This document shows positions 26,586-34,115 of a stretch of 64,000 nt of DNA, piece by piece. The position numbers and the translations under genes are program-made. The notes beneath the pieces are model-generated. The model made no database searches and was not told where the DNA came from. It was given only the letters and a program-made list of their open reading frames with translations. The stretch's first letter is position 1; every line of letters begins with the position of its first letter. Source of the DNA: JAJNBA01 sp035512775 (GTDB taxonomy: Bacteria; Actinomycetota; UBA4738; HRBIN12); NCBI GenBank assembly GCA_035512775.1, contig DATKDI010000045.1:15416-79415 (forward strand). The letters are read 5' to 3'.

Positions 26586-27181
26586 GTCGGCAACCCGGCG
26601 GTGACCCACCCGCACCTCGAGCATCGGTCCGGCATCGCGTCGCCGAGCCGCGTGAGCGGACGACCGCAGCGGCACACCCATCCGTAGAGCCGAGCGGGGC
26701 TGCCGAGGACCATGCCGTGATCCGGGACGTCGGCGGTGACCACAGCCCCGGCTCCGATCATGGACCGGACTCCGAGCTCCACGCCGCAGATGACGGTGGC
26801 GTTGGCACCGACCGATGCGCCCGACCGCACGCGCGTCGACACCACGTCCCAGGTCCCCGAGTCGGCTCGCGGGTAGCGATCGTTCGTGAACGTCACGGAC
26901 GGTCCGATGAACACGTCCTCCTCGAGGACGACTCCGCGATAGAGGGAGACGAGGTTCTGGATCTTGCAGCGATCCCCGATCTTCACGCCGGTGTCCACGT
27001 AGACGCAGAAGCCGATCGTGCACCGCGCGCCGACCCGGCTCCCGGCGCGGACGTGGCTGTGGTGCCAGATCGAGGTCCCGGGGCCCACGACGGCTCCGTC
27101 CTCGACGGTCGCGGTCGGGTGGATCGACCCGCCGGGTTCGACCCGGCCCTCGAGGTCGGAGCGACCGAGGACCTCACTCAC
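26582..27181 (-). CDS. Left-handed beta-helix (WbpD-like) acyltransferase
   Basis: A 199-residue hexapeptide-repeat acyltransferase. Coils such as IHPTATVEDGAVVGPGTSIW, SRVGARCTIGFCVYVDTGVK and IGDRCKIQNLVSLYRGVVLE are followed by the PSVTFTNDRYPRA loop found in WbpD/WlbB, which N-acetylate UDP-3-amino-glucuronate sugars. The end carries CRCG and CSRCGW, four cysteines resembling a small zinc ribbon, which is not part of the minimal fold. A GTG start lies inside the end of the downstream-coordinate sulfotransferase gene (8-base overlap). It acts in the cytoplasm after the aminotransferase. Confidence 0.88.
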   Translation of the reverse strand: MSEVLGRSDLEGRVEPGGSIHPTATVEDGAVVGPGTSIWHHSHVRAGSRVGARCTIGFCVYVDTGVKIGDRCKIQNLVSLYRGVVLEEDVFIGPSVTFTNDRYPRADSGTWDVVSTRVRSGASVGANATVICGVELGVRSMIGAGAVVTADVPDHGMVLGSPARLYGWVCRCGRPLTRLGDAMPDRCSRCGWVTAGLPT

Positions 27182-28238
27182 CCTTCGCCCCCTGGGGACC
27201 GGCCGAAACGCGTGCAGGCGGAACCCGGGCTCCTCGCCACCTGTTGATCCGCGCGAGGGTCATCCAGCCGATCATCCTGGTCAGTTGGAACGGCAGCGTC
27301 CCCAGGTAGCGGAGGCGTGGGGGGTTCGCTCCCATCCGCCCGTAGCCGAGGGCGGCCATCCCCTTCCCCGCGACGAGCTCGATGAACGCGATCTCGGACG
27401 GCGAGAGCACGGAGGCGAACCGTCCGATCCCGCGTGTCGAGATCGCGCCTCGCTCCAGATCTCCGAACGAGCTGTTGCCACCGCCGCGATGCCGAGGTGC
27501 GCCCTCCATCGACAGCATCGCCGGCGAGTAGTCCTCCCCGATGAAGTCGCACAGGGAACGCAGCGTGCGTTCCGGATCCCGCGCGAGGTCCTCGTAGCGA
27601 ACCATCAGGTACCGGTCGGCGAAGCGCGCGCGGTTCCGACGCCCGACGGTCGTCGAATCGAGCCAACGCCCGGTCGCGGCTCCTACCCTGGAGAGATCGC
27701 GACGGTGACGTTTCCGGACCGACGCATATCGGTCACGCGGATCTCGGATCATGTGGATGATCCGAGCATCGGGGAACTCCTCGAAGACACGCTCCGCGTA
27801 GTGCTCGGTGTGGAGGGATTTGTCACCCCAACGTGTCTTGCCGGCACGTTCGGCGTGATGCTCGAAGAAGAGTGAGAACAACCGCCCGTAGGTGGCTTCC
27901 CCCTCGAGGAACTCACGTCGGATCCGCTCGGGGTCCGGATGCAGAGGGTGCAGCCGGCGGTACCGACTCATCGCGTCCAGGCATCGGTCGAAGTTCCGGG
28001 GATCGCCGAGATCCCCGAACCTGCGATGGAAGTAGCGCCACATGTTCGTCCGTCGCACCATCGAGATGTTCGGGTGCGACCCCAGGAGGGCGAACATCAG
28101 CGTCGTCCCGGTGCGGTCCGCACCGGCGATGAACACCGGCCCGGGAACCGAGCGAGGGAGCCGGGCGGGAGACGTGGCCGAACCTGTCGACTCCACCGCC
28201 GGCGACGGAACGGCCCGACCGGGCGCATGGGTCGTCAT
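27174..28238 (-). CDS. Sulfotransferase family protein (TGTT subgroup)
   Basis: A 354-residue member of the same sulfotransferase group as the plus-strand trio. It has FIAGADRTGTTLMFALLGSH at about 36-55, RRTNMWRYFHRRFGDLGDP with NFDRCLDAM, RWGDKSLHTEHYAERVFEEF and HMIRDPRDRYASVRKRH. Its closest relative in the window by motif is the protein at 8808-9785. The N-terminal ~30 residues are Ala/Pro/Ser-rich. The ATG overlaps the previous stop (ATGA); an in-frame start 12 codons upstream is less likely because it would overlap that gene more. Confidence 0.87.
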   Translation of the reverse strand: MTTHAPGRAVPSPAVESTGSATSPARLPRSVPGPVFIAGADRTGTTLMFALLGSHPNISMVRRTNMWRYFHRRFGDLGDPRNFDRCLDAMSRYRRLHPLHPDPERIRREFLEGEATYGRLFSLFFEHHAERAGKTRWGDKSLHTEHYAERVFEEFPDARIIHMIRDPRDRYASVRKRHRRDLSRVGAATGRWLDSTTVGRRNRARFADRYLMVRYEDLARDPERTLRSLCDFIGEDYSPAMLSMEGAPRHRGGGNSSFGDLERGAISTRGIGRFASVLSPSEIAFIELVAGKGMAALGYGRMGANPPRLRYLGTLPFQLTRMIGWMTLARINRWRGARVPPARVSAGPQGAKGE

Positions 28239-29152
28239 GCGGATCTCCCCATGCGTGCGACGCTGAGCGGCCAACCGGCCGCGTATCGGATCCGTTCGGC
28301 CGGAGAGAGCCGGATCGGATCCACGAGATAGTCGAACAGGATCATCTCGCGCTCCGCGAGTGATTGGATCAACGCAACGTCCGCACGAGAGATCAACCGA
28401 CGGTATCGGCCGACGAACTCCGTCGAGATCGGCGCACCGCCCACCGAAGCTGCGCGCACTGCGTCGTAACGACCCACGTCGTCCATCTGAAGCATCGCCG
28501 GCTGGAACTCTTCACCGATGAACGCGCAGACCCCTCGCATGGTCGCTTCCGGAGACGCGACGAGGTCCTCGTAGCGGATGACGTGATATCGACCGGTGTA
28601 TCGCCGACGGTTGCGCAAGGCTGAAGCCGCGGAGGAGCGCCAGATCCCTGTGATCCTGCCGACGGCGCCCGGTCTCCGGGGACCACGCTCGAGACGGGCT
28701 CCGACGACGTCGCGCGGGTCCCTGATCAGATGAAGGAACCGCGCCTGCGGTTGCTGGGCGAAGATCTCGGCCGCGTACCCCTCGGCGAGACCCGTCTGGT
28801 CACCCCAACGGGCTTTGCCCGCACGCGTCGCGTACTGCTCATGGAACAGCGTGAACAGACGCGCGTACGTGGGGGTGCCGACCAGGAGGTTTCGACGGAG
28901 CTGCTCGAGATCGGTGCCGAGCTCGGCGATGTGCCGGCGCTCGAGCATCGCGCGGAGGCAGCGCTCGAGGTTATCGGGGTCCGCGAGGTCACCGAACCTC
29001 CCATAGAACTCCGTCCACATCGCCGTCCGTCGCGACACCGCGATGCGCGAGTGCGACGCGAGCATCCACCGAACGAGGGTCTTTCCCGAACGACCGGCGC
29101 CTCCGATGTAGATCGGACCCGACGCGGCGGCGTCGGTGCCCTGTTCGCCCAT
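28235..29152 (-). CDS. Sulfotransferase family protein (SGKT subgroup)
   Basis: A 305-residue paralogue with the Lys-containing loop: YIGGAGRSGKTLVRWMLASH at about 15-34, YGRFGDLADPDNLERCLRAM, RWGDQTGLAEGYAAEIFAQQ and HLIRDPRDVVGARLERG. The WG-Q-G-L pattern (WGDQTGL) matches WGAQTGL in the protein at 6845, so these two are likely duplicates. It begins with ATG after GGAGG and is the first gene of a four-gene minus-strand operon whose promoter should lie in 29153-29448. Confidence 0.86.
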   Translation of the reverse strand: MGEQGTDAAASGPIYIGGAGRSGKTLVRWMLASHSRIAVSRRTAMWTEFYGRFGDLADPDNLERCLRAMLERRHIAELGTDLEQLRRNLLVGTPTYARLFTLFHEQYATRAGKARWGDQTGLAEGYAAEIFAQQPQARFLHLIRDPRDVVGARLERGPRRPGAVGRITGIWRSSAASALRNRRRYTGRYHVIRYEDLVASPEATMRGVCAFIGEEFQPAMLQMDDVGRYDAVRAASVGGAPISTEFVGRYRRLISRADVALIQSLAEREMILFDYLVDPIRLSPAERIRYAAGWPLSVARMGRSA

Positions 29153-29448
29153 CGTTCCTCCTCCGGCCGCTCACGAGCTTCCCGCGACGGAGCACGTCCA
29201 CGGGGCCTCGGAGGATGACACGGCCCTCGTGCGCGAACACGCGACGGGATGCGTACTCCAGATGCGGCAGATGCATGAGCCTCGAGGGAGCGCGGGGAAC
29301 GCTCGGATGTCCGGTGGCAGGGCTCAGGGTTCGTGGACGGCCCTCGGTCGTTCGTTCGCCGTAGATGGACTACACGATCGGTGGCTTCGCGCGTGGGAAC
29401 CATCGCCGTACCCTCAGCCGTTCGCTCCGTCGAAGGGAGGGAGGGGCT
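29153..29448. other. Divergent intergenic region between two sulfotransferase operons
   Basis: This ~300-base region separates two divergent operons and must carry promoters for both. I see no clear -35/-10 pair. The plus gene is preceded by a GGGAGGGAGGGG run at 29435-29446. A frame on the minus strand reads HLEYASRRVFAHEGRVILRG and is protein-like, but it has no recognisable family, so I do not call a gene. Confidence 0.4.
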
Positions 29449-30405
29449 GTGCGATCGCGCGAGGGCATCGAGGAACGGTGGGTCTCGGTCATCGACTCCT
29501 TGACGTGGCGCCGCCTGGCCCGGTCCGGTCCCGGCTCCCGCCTCCTCGCGAGCAGGTCGTATCGGGCCGTCGACACCGCGAGACGCTTCGCCGCTACCTC
29601 GATCCAGACCGCTCGCCATCGGGGACGGTTCCGTGACGTGGAGACCCTCTGTGTGTTCATCGGTCACACCAAGAGCGGCGGGACGCTCCTGGGAGCGCTC
29701 CTTGATGCCCACCCCGACGTCGTCTTGGCGGATGAGATCGACGTGCTCCGCTATGTCGCTGCGGGGTTCCGCCGGGATCAGATCTTCCACCTGCTGTTGA
29801 AAGGATCTCGGCGAGAGGCACAGAAGGGACGAGTGACGGCGCGCAGGCTGGATCCCTACTCATTCGCGGTGCCGGGCCAGTGGCAGGGGCGACACCGTGA
29901 GCTCCGCGTGATCGGGGAGAGCAGAGCCGGTCCCACCACGCGACGCCTCGGTCGCGAACCGGACCTCCTTCCGCTCCTGTCGCAACGGATGGACGGTGTT
30001 CGACCGAGGTTCATCCATGTGGTTCGCCATCCGATGGATCCGATCGCCGCGATGGTGCGACGGGGGCGGCGCACGTTCGAAGACGCGATCTCTGACTACG
30101 GATTCCAGAGTCGAACCCTCCTCGAGCTGCGACGTCGGATCGACCCCGGCGATCTCTTGACGATCAGGTACGAGGGATTCGTGCGTGAACCGGCCGAGAG
30201 CCTCAGGGCGTCGTGCACGTTCCTGGGACTCGAGCCGGAGGAGAGCTACGTCAACGCCTGCACAGCCATCATCGATCCCTCGTTCCGCCGGGAGCGGGAC
30301 ACCGTCCAGTGGCAGGAGGGGCACCTGGAAAGCGTGCGAGAACTGATCTCCCGAACCTCGTTCCTCGACGGTTTCGAACCGGATGCGCACGAGAACGGCG
30401 CGTGA
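29449..30405 (+). CDS. Distant sulfotransferase-family protein
   Basis: A 318-residue protein with a sulfotransferase-type nucleotide loop (FIGHTKSGGTLLGALLDAHP) and a later HVVRHPMDPIAAMVRRGRR segment in place of RDPRD. DEIDVLRYVAAGFRRDQIF follows the first motif. It ends with a typical LTIRYEGFVREPAESLRASC and FLGLEPEESY region, also seen in sulfotransferases. RHP instead of RDP in the second motif is shared with many bacterial Sulfotransfer_3 members. The GTG at 29449 was taken because a strong GGGAGGG lies just upstream; an ATG at 29365 would add 28 Arg-rich residues. It opens the four-gene operon 29449-33526. Confidence 0.78.
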   Translation: MRSREGIEERWVSVIDSLTWRRLARSGPGSRLLASRSYRAVDTARRFAATSIQTARHRGRFRDVETLCVFIGHTKSGGTLLGALLDAHPDVVLADEIDVLRYVAAGFRRDQIFHLLLKGSRREAQKGRVTARRLDPYSFAVPGQWQGRHRELRVIGESRAGPTTRRLGREPDLLPLLSQRMDGVRPRFIHVVRHPMDPIAAMVRRGRRTFEDAISDYGFQSRTLLELRRRIDPGDLLTIRYEGFVREPAESLRASCTFLGLEPEESYVNACTAIIDPSFRRERDTVQWQEGHLESVRELISRTSFLDGFEPDAHENGA

Positions 30406-31204
30406 GACCGCCCGGGTGAGCCCCGCGGTGGTCGAGATGGTGGGCGCTCCCGGAGCGGGGAAGACAACACTGCTTCCCGCCGTGATGCGAGCGTGCCGCG
30501 ACGCGGGCCTCGCTCCCGCGACGGTGATCGACGCGGCGCGGCCGTTCGTCGCCCGAACCCCTGCCGGGCGAGTCGTCCACCGCCTCGCGCCGGCGGGCTG
30601 GCGACGCCCGGCCCTCTGGCTGCTCTACCTGGGCTTCCGCGGCACGTCGGCCGTGGGCTTCGCGATGCGTCACGTCGATCTGGCCCGCTACGTGGTCGAT
30701 TCGACCCGGCGTCGACCCACTGCCGCGGACATACGAGCACGGAGGGTGCTCCACTGGTACGTCCGGCTCGCCGGCTCGTACCGGTTCCTGATGTCGAGGG
30801 GCCGAGCCGGCGAGGCACTCGTCCTCGATGAGGGGTTCGCCCACCGTGCGGTGCAGCTGCATGCCTCGCCCGTGGAGGTCCCGGACGCGGGTCGTATCGA
30901 GCGATATACGGGACTGATCCCGCGGCCCGATCTGCTCGTACACGTCAGAGCGGCGGTCGACGTCTGCGAGGAGCGCGTGAGATCGCGCGGAGCCTGGAGC
31001 CGGTTCGGTAGCAAGGATCCCAGCGAACTCTCTCGATTCATCGCCAACGCGCATCGAGCCGCCGAGCTCGTCGCAGAGGCGGCGAGCATGAAGGGCTGGA
31101 GCATCATCGAGATCGACAACGGAGGGGGTGATCCGGCGTCGTCGGCCGCCCTGGCCCAGCGGACCGTCTCAACGGCACTTCGGCAGCTGGAGCTGGGTGG
31201 GTGA
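30383..31204 (+). CDS. P-loop kinase-like protein
   Basis: A 273-residue P-loop NTPase with Walker A VEMVGAPGAGKTTLLPAVMR. LVLDEGFAHRAVQLHASPVE looks like a lid or substrate region, and IPRPDLLVHVRAAVDVCEER matches the P-x-D-L/V-hydrophobic strand of nucleoside and sugar kinases. ERVRSRGAW is a probable ATP-contact region. It resembles small-molecule kinases more than ABC ATPases; the substrate is unknown. It overlaps the previous gene by 23 bases, although a GTG at 30416 would remove the overlap. The next gene is another kinase-fold protein. Confidence 0.7.
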   Translation: MRTRTARETARVSPAVVEMVGAPGAGKTTLLPAVMRACRDAGLAPATVIDAARPFVARTPAGRVVHRLAPAGWRRPALWLLYLGFRGTSAVGFAMRHVDLARYVVDSTRRRPTAADIRARRVLHWYVRLAGSYRFLMSRGRAGEALVLDEGFAHRAVQLHASPVEVPDAGRIERYTGLIPRPDLLVHVRAAVDVCEERVRSRGAWSRFGSKDPSELSRFIANAHRAAELVAEAASMKGWSIIEIDNGGGDPASSAALAQRTVSTALRQLELGG

Positions 31205-32294
31205 GATCACGATCCCCAGCTCCGCATCGATCACCCCGGGCGCGCTCCGGATCCCGCGTCCCGGCCGCATACGGGACGTCGCCAGGGCGAGATTCAGCAC
31301 GCCCAGCATCGACCCCCAGACCGCGGGATCCATCCTCGAGCGATATGGGCTATCCGTGAGCGGGCGGGTGCAGAGCCTTCCCTTCGGGTGGCGAAACCGC
31401 AGCGTGACGGTGGACACCTCGGAGGGCCGGAAGGTACTCAAGCGGTACCGGGACGAGTGGGCGGTCGAGGCGATCGAGCACGAGCACTCGATCCTCCGGC
31501 ACCTGCTGACGACGAGATTCCCGACGGTCCGACTGGAGGCGACCGCTTCGGGCGAGACGCTCGTCGAACGAGAGGGCGCTCGCTTCGCCCTGTTCGCGTT
31601 CGAAGACGGCGTGACACTAGCCGGCTACATGCTGCCGCGCGTTCGACGGGCCCGGCTCTGGTGGGAGGTGGGTCGCCTCCTCGCCGTGTTCCACCGAGCG
31701 ATGGACGGATTCTTCCCCGAAGGCCGGCACCACCTCGGGTTCCACGGCGTCTCTGACGTGCGCTCTCGGGACCTGGCCTGGCACCTCCGAGCCTTGGACG
31801 AGCTCGCCGTGGCCGGACACCGCGACGCCGGACGGCGTGACGACGTGGCATGGCTGCGGGGGAACGCCGGGCGGATCGCGGATCGCATCACCACCCTCGA
31901 CGGATCGCTCGCAGGCGCTCCCCTTTCGAGGTCGGTGATCCACGGTGACCACGGCATCCACAACGTGATCGTCAGGAAGGACGGAACGTTCGTGCTTCAC
32001 GACTTCGAGCTCTCCCGGCTGGACTGGCGGCTCATCGACCTGGTGATCGTGTTGTCCCGGGTGAACCTGCGCGACGGCCGGCCGTTCCTAGACGGATACG
32101 ACGCCGCCGCCGGCTCCCCGGCCGGCGAGCGCCGCTTCCTCCCCGAGGTCTGGGAGCACTACCGACTCTGTGGTGCCGTGCAGTCCTGGTCCACGTACGA
32201 GCGGCTCGGCGACGACCGGCGGCTCGCGACAGCCCGCGCACGGGTCGACGAGGCCGACCAGATCTCGGCACGGGACCCATGGGTCGGGAGGTGA
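31197..32294 (+). CDS. Phosphotransferase (aminoglycoside/choline kinase fold)
   Basis: A 365-residue protein of the APH phosphotransferase fold. The N-lobe has VTVDTSEGRKVLKRYRDEWA with the ATP-binding Lys, and EHEHSILRHLLTTRFPTVRL. The catalytic loop is SVIHGDHGIHNVIVRKDGTF (HGDxxxxN), and the metal-binding Asp is in VLHDFELSRLDWRLIDL. Related proteins in polysaccharide and spore-coat loci (CotS-like, HipA-unrelated) phosphorylate small molecules or sugars. The GTG start overlaps the P-loop kinase gene by 8 bases, so the two are coupled. The substrate is not known. Confidence 0.82.
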   Translation: MGEITIPSSASITPGALRIPRPGRIRDVARARFSTPSIDPQTAGSILERYGLSVSGRVQSLPFGWRNRSVTVDTSEGRKVLKRYRDEWAVEAIEHEHSILRHLLTTRFPTVRLEATASGETLVEREGARFALFAFEDGVTLAGYMLPRVRRARLWWEVGRLLAVFHRAMDGFFPEGRHHLGFHGVSDVRSRDLAWHLRALDELAVAGHRDAGRRDDVAWLRGNAGRIADRITTLDGSLAGAPLSRSVIHGDHGIHNVIVRKDGTFVLHDFELSRLDWRLIDLVIVLSRVNLRDGRPFLDGYDAAAGSPAGERRFLPEVWEHYRLCGAVQSWSTYERLGDDRRLATARARVDEADQISARDPWVGR

Positions 32295-33526
32295 GTTCGA
32301 CGTCCTCGCCCCGGATCCTGATGGTCATCCGACTCTTCGATCCATGGCTCGGGGGCACCCAGAAACAGGCTCACCGTCTGGCGCGAGCGCTCCTCGACGA
32401 AGGGGTCGATGTCCAGCTCGTCACCGGGTGGTGGTTCCGGGGGACTCAGCAGCGCGAGACGATCGATGGCATCCCCGTGTTCCGGAACCACACCCTCTGG
32501 GAAGGGTTCGGTATCCGGGGGGCCCGGACGTTCGGAGGATATGTCTACATCCTCACCCTGCTCTGGCATCTCTGGCGTCGACGCCGGACCTACGACGTGA
32601 TCCACGTCCACGGACTCAGCTACCACACGTTCGCCGCCGCGATCGCCAGCAGATGGCTGCACAAACCGATGGTCACCAAGCTGGCCAACAGCGGAGCCGC
32701 AAGCGACATCCTCAAGATGCGCGAGGGACAACACCTCGCGCTTACCCGGTTCATGCTGCCGACCGCCCTTCGGAACGGTCGGTTCGTTGCCCTGAACCGC
32801 GCTGTCGAGCGGGAGCTCCTCGATGCGGGTGTCCCGCGCGAACGCATCACCACGATCCCGAACGGCATCGGTCTTCAGGTGGGGTCAGGTGCGTTCGACG
32901 CGAGACTCCACCGGCCAGCCCACGCGCTGTTCGTCGGACGTCTGCACCACCAGAAGGGCGTCGACGTCCTGCTCCGAGCGGCGAGGAGGCTCCGCGAACT
33001 CGATCCTCAGTTGGAGGTCGCCTACCAGATCGTGGGTGACGGTCCTCTGCGTGACGAGCTGTCATCGCTCACCCGGGAGCTCGGGCTGACGAAGGAGGTG
33101 GAGTTCTGGGGAGAGCGTGGCGACGTGCCGAGTTTCCTCCGAGACGCGGATGTCTTCGTCCTTCCGTCCCGGGCGGAGGGGATCTCGAACGCGTTGCTCG
33201 AAGCGATGTCGCTCGGTCTACCCGTGATCGCGTCCGCTGTCCCTGGCAACGAGGACGTCGTCGAGCACCAGCGGGAGGGACTCCTCTTCCCGGTCGACGA
33301 TCCGGAGTCGCTGGCGACCGCCATCCGCCGCGTGCTGCGCGATGCCGACCTCCGCGAGCGTCTCGGCCATCACGCACGCCGTGCGGTCGAGTCCCGCTAT
33401 CCGATCGAGCGGGTGGCCGATCGGTACCGGGCCCTGTATCGGGAGCTGATGGGCAGCCCGACGCCGGGCCACGAACCCGATCCGATGCTCATGGCTCCGA
33501 CTCCCGAGGTTCCGAGGCCGCGATGA
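32279..33526 (+). CDS. Glycosyltransferase, GT4 type
   Basis: A 415-residue GT4 glycosyltransferase. The N-terminal signature MVIRLFDPWLGGTQKQAHRL with the GG-x-x-K acceptor loop is followed by YDVIHVHGLSYHTFAAAIAS. The donor half has ALFVGRLHHQKGVDVLLRAA, IVGDGPLRDEL, EFWGERGDVPSFLRDADVFV and LPSRAEGISNALLEAMSLG with the conserved E-x7-E pair. The RPA/P-rich end overlaps the convergent APS-kinase-like gene by 38 bases. It closes the operon that starts with the sulfotransferase-like gene at 29449. Confidence 0.91.
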   Translation: MGREVSSTSSPRILMVIRLFDPWLGGTQKQAHRLARALLDEGVDVQLVTGWWFRGTQQRETIDGIPVFRNHTLWEGFGIRGARTFGGYVYILTLLWHLWRRRRTYDVIHVHGLSYHTFAAAIASRWLHKPMVTKLANSGAASDILKMREGQHLALTRFMLPTALRNGRFVALNRAVERELLDAGVPRERITTIPNGIGLQVGSGAFDARLHRPAHALFVGRLHHQKGVDVLLRAARRLRELDPQLEVAYQIVGDGPLRDELSSLTRELGLTKEVEFWGERGDVPSFLRDADVFVLPSRAEGISNALLEAMSLGLPVIASAVPGNEDVVEHQREGLLFPVDDPESLATAIRRVLRDADLRERLGHHARRAVESRYPIERVADRYRALYRELMGSPTPGHEPDPMLMAPTPEVPRPR

Positions 33527-34115
33527 ATCCCCGCTCGACGAGCAGGGTGAACAAGGCTCGAGCGCCCTGAGCCGGTGATCCGGTCGCCGAATCGATCCGG
33601 AGGTCGGGGGCGATCGGGGTCTCGTAACCTTCCCCCGGGCCGAAGCCGACGCGGCTTGCGAACGTGGCGAGCATGTGCTTCACATGCTTCGCGACGGATC
33701 GCTTCCGGTTCCGAGCCGCCTTCCGCGCCCGCGTGACGTCCCGCGGCGCATCCACGAGCACTTCGACGAATCGGTCGACGCCGACGATCTCGCGAGCCGC
33801 CTCCCGCGTCCGCCGACGCGCGCTCACCGTGACGCAGATGGCGATGCCTCCATGACGTGCCACCTCGCCGGCGACGAACGCCTTCCGGAGGAGCTTGCCC
33901 TCGCTGGTCCGCTCGCACGGGAGCTTGCGGAGGAGGGGAACGACATCGAGGACGCTCACCGATCGTCCGCGCCCTTCCAGAAGCGGGAGGAACTGTCGGG
34001 TGAGGCTCGTTTTCCCGGCACCGCTCGGGCCGGTCAGCCAGATGCAGACCCCCCGGCCCGCGGCCTCGTTCGAAGGCTCGACCCGTACCGACGACGGCAC
34101 GCTGCTACGCGCCAT
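33489..34115 (-). CDS. Divergent adenylylsulfate (APS) kinase-like protein
   Basis: A 208-residue CysC-family P-loop protein, which in the family makes PAPS from APS and ATP. Visible features are CIWLTGPSGAGKTSLTRQFL, FVAGEVARHGGIAICVTVSA, FVEVLVDAPRDVTRARKAAR and GEGYETPIAPDLRIDS, all in the expected order and spacing. Two canonical segments are changed. The LDGD that binds APS reads SVLDVVPLLRKL, and the FSxxDRxxNIRR region is replaced by RTSEGKLLRKAF, keeping little of the Arg/Asn pattern. It may have a different substrate or weakened activity. The presence of seven sulfotransferase-family genes nearby makes PAPS supply the simplest role. No ATP sulfurylase gene is in the window. Confidence 0.72.
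   Translation of the reverse strand: MARSSVPSSVRVEPSNEAAGRGVCIWLTGPSGAGKTSLTRQFLPLLEGRGRSVSVLDVVPLLRKLPCERTSEGKLLRKAFVAGEVARHGGIAICVTVSARRRTREAAREIVGVDRFVEVLVDAPRDVTRARKAARNRKRSVAKHVKHMLATFASRVGFGPGEGYETPIAPDLRIDSATGSPAQGARALFTLLVERGFIAASEPRESEP

Noticed and set aside
28989..29276. Minus-strand frame reading HLEYASRRVFAHEGRVILRG upstream of the sulfotransferase at 28235
   Set aside because: The text is protein-like, but the frame overlaps the start of the real gene in another phase, shows no family match I know and ends in Arg-rich noise.
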